DNA from: Callipepla californica brunnescens
Taxonomy: Eukaryota > Chordata > Aves > Galliformes > Odontophoridae
Reading direction: 5' to 3'
Length of the DNA stretch: 64,000 nucleotides
Assembly: GCA_023055505.1 (NCBI GenBank)
Contig: JALIRH010000095.1
Span: 1,240,001 to 1,304,000, forward strand
Shown here: positions 11,903 to 24,829 of the stretch, in pieces
How positions within the stretch are numbered: the stretch's first letter is position 1
How the letters are laid out: every line of letters begins with the position of its first letter
Program-made: the position numbers and the translations under genes
The notes under the pieces: generated by a model
The model's database searches: none
What the model was told of the DNA's origin: nothing
What the model saw: the letters and a program-made list of their open reading frames with translations, nothing else

Positions 11903-13912
11903 TAAGGGTTAGGGTTAGGGTAAGAATTAGGATAGGGATTGTGATACAGTTAAGGTAAGGGTTAGGAATTAGGGTTAGGGTTAGGGTTAGGTTTAGGTTT
12001 AGGTTTAGGGTTAGGGTTAGGGTTAGGGTTAGGGTTAATGTAGTTTAGGGCTAGGGTTAGGGTTCGGGTTAGAGTTAGGGTTAGGGTTAGGGTTAGGGTT
12101 AGTGCTAGGAATCAATTTGGAGGAAGGAAAAGGTATAGGAATTGGTTCATTGTTAGCGTTAGTCTTCAGGGTTAGGGTTCGGATTTAGCACTATGTTTCA
12201 GGTTCCTTTTAGGTTTAGTGATAAGGATTAGGGGTACGTTTAGGTATTGTACAATGCTAAGTGTTAGCTTCTGGGTGGGGGTTGGGGTTAGATTAAGGGT
12301 GAGGGTTAGGACTAGATTTAGGATTAGGTTTAGGAATAGGTTTTCTTTGATTGTTAGGGTGAGAGAAAGGTTAGGCCTTGGGTTTGTTTTTGGAATAGTT
12401 TTGGGTTTCAGAATAGGAATTGGGTTAGTATTTGGAATCTGATTGCTTTAGTATTAGTGTTAGGGTGGGGGTTAGAAGTTAGGTGAGCGTTGTGGTAATC
12501 TAATGCTTTGTGTTAGGCTTAGGGTTGGGCTTTTACTTGAGGTTGGTGTTAGGGTCAGCTTTAGTTTGAAGGTAGATTTAGAGTTTAAATTGTGGTCATG
12601 CTTTGGATTAGTTTTAGAGTTAGGGTAAGATTTAGGTTTCCTTTCAGTGTTAGGCTGTGAGAATTGTAGGCTTTGTGTTTTTGGGTTTGTGTTGGGTTTA
12701 GGAATTGGAATAGTGTTTGGGATAGTATTAGCGTTAAGGCTGGGGTTAGAGTTAGGTGATGGCTGTGGTAATCTAATGCTTTGTGTTAGGTTTAGGGTTG
12801 GGCTTCCATCTGGGGTTGGTTTGAAGGTCCCATTTAGATTTCAGGAAGAATTGGAGTTCAATTGAGGTAACGGTTAGGATTAGATTTAGGGTTCTGATAA
12901 GGGTTAGGTTAGGGTTAGGGTTTGGTTCCAAGTTGTTTTTAGGGTTAGGGTTAACGTTAGGTTTCAGGATAGGGTTAGGAATATAGCTAGGTGTTTGTTA
13001 GGTAAGGTTTAGTCCTGGGGTTTCAGTTCGGGTTAGGTGAAGCGTTAGTTTTACAGTTAGAAGACATGTTAGGGTTAGGGTTAGGTTTTGGTGTAGATTT
13101 AGGTTTAGGGTAAGGGTTAGGGATGTAGATGAAGGTTTAGTGGAAGGGGTAGGGTTCTCTTTAGTTTTAGGACCAGGGAAGGGTCCTAAAAGGGCCTTGG
13201 CTAAGGGTGAGTTTTAGTATTTGATTTAGCGTTGCGTTCAGATCTAGGTTAGTTTGAGTGTCAGGCTGAGAGAAGGGGTAGGCCTTGGGTTTGGTTCTGG
13301 CTTAGTGTTAGGTTTAGGAATAGGAATAGTTTTGGTGTTTGGATTGGGTTTGGGGTTAGTAGTAGGGATTGGATTGGGGTTAGTGTTAGGTGAGATCTGC
13401 GGTAATCTGATGCTTTCTTTGAGGCTTGAGGTTTGAGCTTAAACGTGGTGTTGGTTTTAGGGTAGGATTTAGGGCTAGGGTTTGGTTGAGGGTAGCATTA
13501 GGTTTAGGTTTAGGGGAAGGGTTTTGGTTAGGGTAGAGGTTAGAATTCTGGTTTGGGTTAGGAATAGGGTTCTGGACAAGGTAAGGATTTAGTCCTAGGT
13601 TTCCAGTTAGGGTAAGGTGAAGTGCTGGTGTTCTAGTTAGGAGAAGAGTTAGGTTGAGGTTTCGGGTTAGGTTTTTTTGTCGATTTAGGTTTTAGGTAAG
13701 GGGTAGATTTTAGACAACATGAGCTTTCTGGTCAGAGTAGGGTTAGGCCTTAGAATATGGATAAGATTAGGATAAATGGAGGGTTAGTTTCGGGTTTAGG
13801 TTAGTTTGAGTGTTAGGCTGAGAGAAGGGGAGGGCCTTGGGTTTGGGTTTGGTTTAGGGTTAAGATAAGGTTTAGGAATAGGAGTAGGTTTGGGGTTTGG
13901 ATTGGGTTTGGA

Positions 13913-14105
13913 CTTGATAGTGACTCCCCACTGAACCATAACATCAGGGCCCCATAAATATCATCGGAATTGGCAACACAAACGGTTTGATAGTAGCTAC
14001 CCGATCTTCAGGTCCTCTGATTGGAATGAACTCAGCACTTTGCTGGCTGTTCCTTGCACCTCCCACCCCAGCTAATGTATGGGATGATTTGTATGATGTA
14101 ACCCA
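13913..14105. repeat. 193-bp non-telomeric spacer, copy 3
   Basis: Same sequence again, displaced by 4778 bp from copy 2. This is the last copy; the fourth macrosatellite unit lacks it. A C-for-G change just outside the right edge (ACTCCAACC near 14,145) lengthens the minus-strand open frame in this copy only, which shows how little that frame means. Confidence 0.85.
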
Positions 14106-14417
14106 AAACCAAACCCCAGGCCTACCCCTTCTCTCACCCTGACACTCCAACCAAACCTCCGCCTAAACCTAACCCTAATATCTAAGCCTAAGCCTAACCC
14201 TTCCAATTGCCCTAGCCCTAACACTAACCCTTTTCCTATACCTAACCCTGACCTCAACCCTGATCCTAACCTTTCCCTAACCCTAACACCAACCCGTAAC
14301 ATCATTTGAATCCTAATCCTATTCCAAACCTTAACCCTATCCCAAGGCCTAACCCTACTCTGACCTTTACACTCCAACTAACCCAACCTCGATCAATAAA
14401 TACAAATGGAATCCTAA

Positions 14418-17400
14418 ACCTAAACCTAAACCTAAACCTACTGCTAACACCACAAGTCAGCCTACTTTTCTCCCTAAATCTAATCATAAATCTCAAAAAA
14501 TCTTTGTCCCTAACCCTAATCATAAATCCAGTCCAAACTCTGAAACTTTCCCAAAACCTATGCCTATTCCTAACACTTACTCTTACCCTAAGTCTATCCC
14601 TAACACTAACCCTTCTCCCAGACACAACCCTAAAGCCAACACTAATCCTAACCTAATCTTTATCCTAATCCTAAACCTAATCCTAACTCTTACCCTAATT
14701 CTAACTCTACCCTAACCCTAACTCTGACCCTCAAACCAAACCCACATTTAAGCACAACCCTAATCCCGACACCTAGCATCAGATTACCACAACCCTAACG
14801 GAACCCTAACCCTAACACTAATGCTATGACTATCCCAAACCCTAACCCAAGTACTAGACCAAACCATACCCCTATCCCTCACTCTAAAACTAACAACCCT
14901 AACTAAACTCTAACCGTAACCCTCTCCCTAATACTAACACTAATCATCTTTTAAACACCAATGTTATTCCTATTCCTAAACCTTACCCAATCTCCAAATG
15001 AAATCCAAGGCCGGTGCCTTCTCACACCCTAACGATCAAACCAAACCTACATCTAAACCTAACCCTAAATCCAATCTTTACCCTAAACCATACACTTGCC
15101 CTGGCCTTAACACTAACCCTTTCCCTATACCTAACCCTAACCCTAACCTTAACACTAATTTGAGGCCTATCCCTAGTAGGAACCCAAAACCTAATTGGAA
15201 TCTGAATCCTGTTCTTAACCTTAACCCTAACACGACTTAACTCTACTCTGACCCTAAAAGTCAAATGAACCCTACTCCTTACCCTAAACCTCAATCTAAA
15301 CCTAAACCTAACCCTAAACCTAAACTTCACAAGAACACTCAACCTAATCCTAGCACTAACCTAAACTAAAACTAAAACAACTTTTTTGCTAACCCTAATC
15401 CTAAATCTAACCCTAACCCCAAAACTCCCCCAAACCTGACCCTAAACCTAATCCACTCCAAAATCCTTACCCTAACCCTAACCCCAAACACCCTAATACT
15501 AGAACTAAAGCAATCCTTCACCCTAACCCTAAAACTAACAATTTAACTTTGACCCTAAAACTCAAATTCACCCTACATACACTTGATGCTACCTAGGTTA
15601 GGGTCAGGCTCAATCTGGGTTTTGTGTTGGGGTCAAAGGGATAGGGTTAGGGTAGAGTTCGAGTTAGGATGAAGGTAATGCTTACAGATATGTTTAGAGA
15701 ATGGAACAGGGTTAGGGTTAAGGTTAGGGTAAGGTTGAAGGTTAGGCTCAGGGACAGATTTAGGGTTAGAGTTTGGGTTCCTTTTAGGTTTAGGGATAGG
15801 GTTAGGGTACGGTTAGGTATTGTACAACGCTAAGTGTTAGCTTCTGGGTAAGGGATAGGGTTAGGGTAAGGGTTAGATTCAGGGTTAGGGTTAGCATTAG
15901 CATCAGGGTTAGGGTTATGGTAAGAGTTAGGATAGGGAATGGGATACAGTTAGGGTAAGGGTTAGGAATAGGGTTAGGGTTACATTAAGGTTAGGGTTAG
16001 TGTTTGGATCAGGGGTAGGGTTAGGAATAAAGTTAGAGTAAGGGCTAGGATTAGGGTTAGGGTTAGGGTAGGGATACGGTTAGGGTAGAGTTAAGGTAAG
16101 GGTAGGGTTAGGGTTAGGGTAGGGGTTAGGGATAGGGTTAGGGTTAGGGTTAGGGTTAGGTTAGGGTTTGGGTTATGGTAAGAGTTAGGATAGGGATTGT
16201 GATACGGTTAGGGTAAGGGTTAGGAATAGGGATAGGGTTTGATTAGGGTAAGGGTTATTGTTTGGATTAGGGGTAGGGTTACGAATAAAGTTAGAGTTAG
16301 GGCTAGGATTAGGGTTAGGGTTCGGGATTGGATTAGTGTTAGGGTAAGGAATAAAGTTAGAGTTAGTGTTAGGATTAGGGTTAGGGTAAAGTAGGGTTAG
16401 GGTTAGGGTTAGGGTTAGGGTTAGGGTTAGGGTTAGGGTTAGGGTTAGGGTTAGGGTTAGGGTTTGGGTTAGGCTAGGGTTAGGGTAAGGGTTAGGGTTA
16501 GGATAAGAATTAGGATAGGGATTGTGATACAGTTAAGGTAAGGGTTAGGAATTAGGGTTAGGGTTAGGGTTAGGATTAGGGTTAGGGTTAGGGTTAGGAT
16601 TAGGGTTAGGGTTAAGGTTAGAGTTAGGGTTAGGGTTAGGGTTAGGGTTAGGGTTAGGGTTAGGGTTAGGGTTAGGTTTAGGGTTAGGTAAGGGTTAGGG
16701 TTAGGGTAAGAATTAGGATAGGGATTGTGATACAGTTAAGGTAAGGGTTAGGAATTAGGGTTAGGTTTAGGGTTAGGTTTAGGTTTAGGTTTAGGGTTAG
16801 GGTTAGGGTTAGGGTTAATGTAGTTTAGGGCTAGGGTTATGGTTAGGGTTAGGATAGGGTTAATGTAGGGTTAGGGTTAGTGCTAGGAATCAATTTGGAG
16901 GAAGGAAAAGGTATAGGAATTGGTTCATTGTTAGCGTTAGTCTTCAGGGTTAGGGTTCGGATTTAGCACTATGTTTCAGGTTCCTTTTAGGTTTAGTGAT
17001 AAGGATTAGGGGTACGTTTAGGTATTGTACAATGCTAAGTGTTAGCTTCTGGGTGGGGGTTGGGGTTAGATTAAGGGTGAGGGTTAGGGTTAGGACTAGA
17101 TTTAGGATTAGGTTTAGGAATAGGTTTTCTTTGATTGTTAGGGTGAGAGAAAGGTTAGGCCTTGGGTTTGTTTTTGGAATAGTTTTGGGTTTCAGAATAG
17201 GAATTGGGTTAGTATTTGGAATCTGATTGCTTTAGTATTAGTGTTAGGGTGGGGTTTAGAAGTTAGGTGAGCGTTGTGGTAATCTAATGCTTTGTGTTAG
17301 GCTTAGGGTTGGGCTTTTACTTGAGGTTGGTGTTAGGGTCAGCTTTAGTTTGAAGGTAGATTTCGAGTTTAAATTGTGGTCATGCTTGGGATTAGTTTTA

Positions 17401-18690
17401 GAGTTAGGGTAAGATTTAGGTTTCCTTTCAGTGTTAGGCTGTGAGAATTGTAGGCTTTGTGTTTTTGGGTTTGTGTTGGGTTTAGGAATTGGAATAGTGT
17501 TTGGGATAGTATTAGCGTTAAGGCTGGGGTTAGAGTTAGGTGATGGCTGTGGTAATCTAATGCTTTGTGTTAGGTTTAGGGTTGGGCTTCCATCTGGGGT
17601 TGGTTTTAAGGTCCCATTTAGATTTCAGGAAGAATTGGAGTTCAATTGAGGTAACGGTTAGGATTAGATTTAGGGTTCTGATAAGGGTTAGGTTAGGGTT
17701 AGGGTTTGGTTCCAAGTTGTTTTTAGGGTTAGGGTTAACGTTAGGTTTCAGGATAGGGTTAGGAATATAGCTAGGTGTTTGTTAGGTAAGGTTTAGTCCT
17801 GGGGTTTCAGTTCGGGTTAGGTGAAGCGTTAGTTTTACAGTTAGAAGACATGTTAGGGTTAGGGTTAGGTTTTGGTGTAGATTTAGGTTTAGGGTAAGGG
17901 TTAGGGATGTAGATGAAGGTTTAGTGGAAGGGGTAGGGTTCTCTTTAGTTTTAGGACCAGGGAAGGGTCCTAAAAGGGCCTTGGCTAAGGGTGAGTTTTA
18001 GTATTTGATTTAGCGTTGCGTTCAGATCTAGGTTAGTTTGAGTGTCAGGCTGAGAGAAGGGGTAGGCCTTGGGTTTGGTTCTGGCTTAGTGTTAGGTTTA
18101 GGAATAGGAATAGTTTTGGTGTTTGGATTGGGTTTGGGGTTAGTAGTAGGGATTGGATTGGGGTTAGTGTTAGGTGAGATCTGCGGTAATCTGATGCTTT
18201 CTTTGAGGCTTGAGGTTTGAGCTTAAACGTGGTGTTGGTTTTAGGGTAGGATTTAGGGCTAGGGTTTGGTTGAGGGTAGCATTAGGTTTAGGTTTAGGGG
18301 AAGGGTTTTGGTTAGGGTAGAGGTTAGAATTCTGGTTTGGGTTAGGAATAGGGTTCTGGACAAGGTAAGGATTTAGTCCTAGGTTTCCAGTTAGGGTAAG
18401 GTGAAGTGCTGGTGTTCTAGTTAGGAGAAGAGTTAGGTTGAGGTTTCGGGTTAGGTTTTTTTGTCGATTTAGGTTTTAGGTAAGGGGTAGATTTTAGACA
18501 ACATGAGCTTTCTGGTCAGAGTAGGGTTAGGCCTTAGAATATGGATAAGATTAGGATAAATGTAGGGTTAGTTTCGGGTTTAGGTTAGTTTGAGTGTTAG
18601 GCTGAGAGAAGGGGAGGGCCTTGGGTTTGGGTTTGGTTTAGGGTTAAGATAAGGTTTAGGAATAGGAGTAGGTTTGGGGTTTGGATTGGG
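14418..18690. repeat. 4.8-kb telomere-derived macrosatellite, partial unit 4
   Basis: This fourth copy matches the others through the C-strand half, the CCTAGG switch and the whole G-strand half. It departs near 18,690, exactly where the other copies enter the 193-bp spacer. Instead of the spacer, the G-strand telomere-like sequence continues in an older, more diverged form. In the TTAGGG-rich middle (16,490-16,800) it follows the unit 1 arrangement, not that of units 2 and 3. Confidence 0.92.
16393..16463 (+). repeat. perfect (TTAGGG)n run, unit 4
   Basis: About twelve perfect hexamers; a second run is at about 16,624-16,675. The flanking arrangement is that of unit 1. Confidence 0.9.
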
Positions 18691-19135
18691 TTTGGGTTTA
18701 GCTTTAGGGCTAGGTTTTGGTTTTGGTTTCGAGTTAGGTGAGGGTTGTGGTAATCTGATGCTTTGTTCAAGTTTTAGGGTTGGGCTTCAATTTGGGTTTT
18801 GGATTAGGATCAGAGTTAGGGATAGCTTGAAGGTAGAGTTAGGATTCGGGTAATAGCTACAGTGATTCTTATGGAGACGATTTGGGTCAAGGGTAAGTAT
18901 TAGGCTTAGCTTTAGATTTAGAGTTAGCTTTAGGTTTAGGATTAGAGTTGTGGTTTTGGTTGGGACTAGGGTTAGTGCTAGGTTTGAGGTTAGGGTTAGG
19001 GTTAGGTTTAGCATTTCAAGTAAGGCTTAGGGTTATGCTTAGCTTGAGGTTGAGGGTTAGGTTGTGAGTTAGGGCAAAGATTGTGGATAGGGTAAAGGTT
19101 GGAGCTTGGATTAGGTTTCGGGTTAGCAATAGTCT
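18691..19135 (+). repeat. older diverged G-strand telomere-like DNA
   Basis: TTAGGG-like sequence continues from macrosatellite unit 4 but is much more degenerate. It retains the recurring landmark GTGGTAATCTGATGCTTTG (about 18,746). It ends abruptly at the start of the 592-bp satellite. No gene seen. Confidence 0.8.
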
Positions 19136-20106
19136 TAGGTGTCATTTCTCCTGTAGACAAATCAGGTGTGATTCCACTGCTTCGAAATGTTCAGCAAGAA
19201 ACCGTATAATCAGAGCACCGCAAAAGCCCCCTTTACCAAGTAGATCACACCAGCAGCGAGCTTTCTGTTCGAATGGCGCTGATCTGCGAATTCCGATTCT
19301 ATGGCATCAATCGCGGCTCCTGCGGCTTTTGCCGCTGAAGAAAGACGAGCGTCCTCAAGGTGCCGTGCAATGAATAGCGGCTTCAAGAATCAGCCGGCAG
19401 AGGTCCTAATCAAGCAAATCGCGGTTTCCATGTGAAAGTGACTCCGTTTCAGGAGTTGGAAGTGAATGGAAGCTGAATCCTAATATAAATGGGAGGGTAA
19501 GTTTTGATTCTCATTCTGCTCTGCAACTGTATACAACGTATGTCTGCATCATTCATTCATCTGCGAGCACGTTTTCATTCTTTTTCTCTGAGCAGTGTTC
19601 TTCTCCTTTTTAGTACCTCTAGATAATACCGACACACTAGTTTTTATGACGAAGAAACGGATCATTCCGATGTTCATTTGGAACGGTATGAAATTCAGAG
19701 CTAAAGAAGTCAAATAGTAAGATTGAATACGTCAAGCTGTTTTTTCTACCAAATGCATTGTGTGATTCAACCGCTTCGAAATGTTCCCCAAAAACACTGT
19801 CATCGGAGCATTGCAAAAGCCTTCTTTAAAAAGCAGAGCAAAACGGCTGCGAGCTTTCTATTTGAAACGAGAAGAACTGCGTATCAGGCTCGAATCGCAT
19901 CAATCGCGGCTATTGCTGCTTTTGCCGCTGAAGAAAGACGCCAATAAAACGACAGACGTGCACTGAATAGCGGCATCAATAATTAGCCGGTTGCGGTCAA
20001 ATTTCATCCAATCGCGTCTAACACGTGAAAGTGACTCAGTTTCAGGAGTTGTAAGAGAATGCATGCTGGATCCCAAACTTAGTGGGAGGGAAAGATTTGA
20101 TTCTCG

Positions 20107-20698
20107 TGTGTGATTCTACCGCTTCTAAATGTTCCTCATAAAACCTTGTTACCGGAGCTTCGTAATGGCTCCCTTTAAGAAGCAGAGCAAAGCGGCCGAG
20201 AGTTTGATGCTCGAACCGCGCTTAGCCGCGGATTCCCATTCAATCGCATCAATCGCGGCTCCTGCTGCTCTTGCCGTTGAAGAAAGACGCCAGTCAGACG
20301 GCAGCAAGTCACTGAATCGCGGCTTTTCAATAATCAGCCGGTAGCGGTCCTAATCCAGCAAATCGCGGTTTACACGTGAAAGTGACGCCGTTTCTGGAGT
20401 TGTAAGAGAATGTGTGCTGGATCCCAGTGTCAATAGGAAAGAAAGTTTTGATTCTCATTCTGCTCTGCTACTGAATGCAACGTAAGTCTGCATCATTCAT
20501 TCATCTGCGAGCACGTTTTCATTCTTTTCTCCTCTCAGTGTTGGTATCGTTTTTACTTCCACAATCTACCACATTCACTTCAAATTTCTTACAATACACG
20601 AGGATCGTTCTCATTTTCTCTCAAAAAGGTATGTTTTTCAGAACTATGAAAGCAATGGAGAGGCGTTAAGTACGGAAATTTAATTCTCCCAATGGTAT
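20107..20698. repeat. type-B satellite monomer following a truncated one
   Basis: The preceding monomer (19,761-20,106) is only 346 bp because the stretch between GATTCTCGTGTG (about 20,100) and the usual monomer start is deleted. It joins the GGGAGGGAAAGATTTGATTCTC tail region directly to the next GTGTGATTCTACC start. This is the only large deletion inside the array and lies near its left edge, where copies are also most diverged. Confidence 0.75.
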
Positions 20699-23600
20699 GT
20701 GTGATTCTACAGCTTCTAAATGTTCCCCATAAAACCTTGTCACCGGAGCTTCGTAATAGCCCCATTTAAGAAGCAGTGCAAAGCGGCCGAGAGTTTGATG
20801 CTCGAACCGCGCTTAGCCGCAGATTCCGATTCACTCGCATCAATCGCGGCTCCTGCTGCTTTTGCCGCTGAAGAAAGACGCCAGTCAGCCGGTAAAAGTG
20901 CACTGAATCGCGGCTTTTCAATAATCAGCCGGTAGCGTTCCTACTCCAACAAATCGCGGTTTACACGTGAAAGTGACTCGGTTTCAGGAGTTGTAAGTGA
21001 ATGGATGCCTGATCCCAGTGTTAGTGAGAGGGAAAGTTTTGATTCTCATTCTGCACTGCTACTGAATGCAACGTATGCCTGCATCGTTCATTCATCTGCG
21101 AGCAAGTTTTCATTCTTTTCTCTGAGCAGTCTTGTTACCTTTTTTAGAACCTCTAGTCACACAAGTTTTTCTTGCCAAACAAACGGACAACTCAGATTGT
21201 CATTTGCAACGGTATGATATTCAGAGCTGAGGAAGTGAAATAGAAGCGTTAAGTACGTTAAACTTTTTCTTCTACCAAATGTATGTTTGATTCCACCTCT
21301 TCTAAGTGTTCCCCAAGAACACTGTCAGTGGAGCGTTGCAAAAGCCACTTTTAACAAACATAGCAAACCGGCAGCGTGTTAATGTTCGAACCGCGAAGAA
21401 CCGCGTCTCAGGCTCGAATCGCATCAATCGCGGCTACTGCTGCTTTTGCCGCTGAAGAAAGACGCCAGTCAGGCGGCAGCAGCAGTGCACTGAATCGCGG
21501 CTTTTCAAAAATCAGCCGGTAGCGGTCCTATTCCAACAATTCGCGGTTTACACGTGAAAGTGACTCGGTTTCAGGAGTTGTAAGTGAATGTGTGCTGGAT
21601 CCCAGTTTTAATGGGAAGGAAAGTTTAGATTCTCATTCTGCTCTGTTACTGAGTGCAACGTATGTCTGAATCGTTCATTCATCTGCGAGCACGTTTTCAT
21701 TCTTTTCTCTGACCAGTGCTGTTATCCGTTTTACTTCCTTAATCTAACACATTCACTTCAATTTTCTTACAATACCGGAGGATCTTTCTCATTCTCTCTC
21801 AAAAAGGTATGTTTTTCAGAACTATGGAAGCAATGGAGAGACGTTAAGTACGGAAAGATAATTCCTCTCCCAAAGGCGTGTGTGATTCCACCGCTTCTAA
21901 GGGTTCCACAGAAAACCTTGTCACCGGAGCATCGGAATAGCTCCCTTTAGAAGCAGAGAAAAAGCGGCAGAGAATTTGATGCTCGAACCGCGCTTAGCCG
22001 CGGATTCCGATTCAATCGCACCAGTCGCGGCTACTGCTGCTTTTGCCGCTGAAGAAAGACGCTAGTCAGCCGGTAAAAGGGCACTGAATCGCGGCTTCAG
22101 TAATCAGCCGGTAGCGGTTCTTCTCCAACAAATCGCGGTTTACACGTGAAAGTGACTCGGTTTCAAGAGCTGTATGTGTATGTATGCTGCATCCCAATGT
22201 TAGTGGGAGGGAAAGTTTTGATTCTCATTCTGCTCTACTACTGAATGCAACGTATGTCTGCATCGTTCATTCATCTACGAGCACGTTTTCATTCTTTTCT
22301 CTGACCAGTCTTGTTATTCCTTTTTTAGTTCCTCTAGTTAATACCGTCACACAAGTTTTTCTTGCCAAACAAACAATTCATTCCCTTTTTCTTTTGGAAC
22401 GGTATGGTATTCAGAGCTAAAAAGTCAAATAGTAGCGTTAAGTACGTCAAGCTGTTTCTTCTATCAAATGTATATTTGATTCCACCTCTTCTAAGTGTTC
22501 CCCAAAAACACTATCATCGGAGCTTTGCAAAAGCCACTTCAAACAAACATAGCAAACCGGCAGCGTGTTAATGTTCGAACCGCGAAGAACTTTGAATTCC
22601 GCTCGAATCTCATCAATCGCGGCTACTGCTGCTTTTGCCGCTGAAGAAAGACGCCGGTCAGCCGGTAAAAGTGCACTGAATCGCGGCTTTAGTAATCAGC
22701 CGGTAGCGGTTCTTCAACAAATCGCGGTTTACACGTGAAAGTGACTCGGTTTCAGGAGTTGGAAGAGAATGTGTGCTGGATCCCAGTGTTAATGGGAAGG
22801 AAAGTTTTGATTCTCATTCTGCTCTGCTACTGAATGCAACGTATGTCTGCATCGTTCATTCATCTGCGAGCACGTTTTCATTCTTTTCTCTGACCAGTGC
22901 TGTTATCCTTTTTACTTCCTTAATCTAATACACTCACTTCAATTTTCTTACAATACCGGAGGATCTTTCTCATTCTCTCTCAAAAAGGTATGTTTTTCAG
23001 AACTATGGAAGCAATGGAGAGACGTTAAGTACGGAAAGATAATTCCTCTCCCAAAGGCGTGTGTGATTCCACCGCTTCTAAGGGTTCCCCAGAAAACCTT
23101 GTCACCGGAGCATCGGAATAGCTCCCCTTAGAAGCAGAGAAAAAGCGGCAGAGAATTTGATGCTCGAACCGCGCTTAGCCGCGGATTCCGATTCAATCGC
23201 ACCAGTCGCGGCTCCTGCTACTTTTGCCGCTGAAGAAAGACGCTAGTCAGCCGGTAAAAGTGCACGGAATCGCGGCTTCAGTAATCAGCCGGTAGCGGTT
23301 CTTCTCCAACAAATCGCGGTTGAAACCTGAAAGTGACTCGGTTTCAGGAGTTGGAAGAGAATGTGTACTGGATCCCAGTGTTAATGGGAAGGAAAGTTTT
23401 GATTCTCATTCTGCTCTGCTACTGAATGCAACGTATGTCTGCATCGTTCATTCATCTGCGAGCACGTTTTCATTCTTTTCTCTGACCAGTGCTGTTATCC
23501 TTTTTACTTCCTTAATCTAATACACTCACTTGAATTTTCTTACAATACCGGAGGATCTTTCTCATTCTCTCTCAAAAAGGGATGTTTTTCAGAACTATGG

Positions 23601-24829
23601 AAGCAATGGAGAGACGTTAAGTACGGAAAGGTGTACCCAAAAGCGTGTGTGATTCCACCGCTTCTAAGGGTTCCCCAGAAAACCTTGTCACCGGAGCATC
23701 GGAATAGCTCACTTTAGAAGCAGAGAAAAAGCGGCAGAGAATTTGATGCTCGAACCGCGCTTAGCCGCGGATTCCGATTCAATCGCACCAGTCGCGGCTC
23801 CTGCTGCTTTTGCCGCTGAAGAAAGACGCTAGTCAGCCGGTAAAAGGGCACTGAATCGCGGCTTCAGTAATCAGCCGGTAGCGGTTCTTCTCCAACAAAT
23901 CGCGGTTGAAACCTGAAAGTGACTCGGTTTCAGGAGTTGGAAGAGAATGTGTACTGGATCCCAGTGTTAATGGGAAGGAAAGTTTTGATTCTCATTCTGC
24001 TCTGCTACTGAATGCAACGTATGTCTGCATCGTTCATTCATCTGCGAGCACGTTTTCATTCTTTACTCTGACCAGTGTTGTTATTCTTTTTCGTACTTCT
24101 AGTTAATACATGGAAAAACTTTTTCTTGTCGAACACAAGTATCTTTCGATTCTCTTTTGCAAAAGTATGGTATTCAGAGATAAAGAAGCAAAAGAGAAAA
24201 GTTTATTACGGAAAGCTGTTTCTTCTACTAATTGCATTGTGTGATTGCACCGCTTCTATATGTTCCCCAAAAACACTGTCATCTGAGCATTGCAAAAGCT
24301 CCCTTTAACAAACATAGCAAACCGGCAGCGTGCTAATGTTCGAACCGCGGAAAACAGTGAATCATGTTCGAATCGCATCAATCGCGGCTCCTGCTGCTTT
24401 TGCCGCTGAAGAAAGACGCCAGTCAGTTGAAAGACGTGCACTGAATTGCGTCTTCAGTAATCAGCCGGCAGCGTTTCTATTCCAACAAATCGCGGTTGAA
24501 ACCTGAAAGTGACTCCAATTCTCGTGTTGTAAGTGAATGGATGCTGGATCCCAGTGTTAGTGAGAGGGAAAGTTTTGATTCTCATTCTGCTCTACTACTG
24601 AATGCAACGTATGTCTGCATCATTCATTCATCTACGAGCACGTTTTCATTCTTTTCTCTGACCAGTCTTGTTATTCCTTTTCAGTACCTCTAGTTAATAT
24701 CGTCACACAAGTTTTTCTTGCCAAACAAACAATTCATTCCCTTTTTCTTTTGGAACGGTATGTTATTCAGAGCTAAAAAGTCAAATAGTAGCGTTAAGTA
24801 CGTTAAACTTTTTCTTCTACCAAATGTAT

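Larger units (their letters stand above)
9640..14417. repeat. 4.8-kb telomere-derived macrosatellite, unit 3
   Basis: This is the third complete unit, 4778 bp. It shares the AAATTTATT variant block (about 11,820) with unit 2. It shares single-base variants in the C-strand half with unit 4, for example CTCAAACCAAACCC near 9952 where units 1 and 2 have CTCAAGCCAAACCC. The mixed pattern suggests exchange between units as well as simple tandem duplication. Confidence 0.95.

Noticed and set aside
581..18220. Recurrent open frames of 60-116 codons in the telomere-like DNA, on both strands
   Set aside because: They recur at the macrosatellite period, consist of Leu/Gly/Arg/Val or Pro/Asn/Thr/Leu strings set by hexamer composition, and have no domain.
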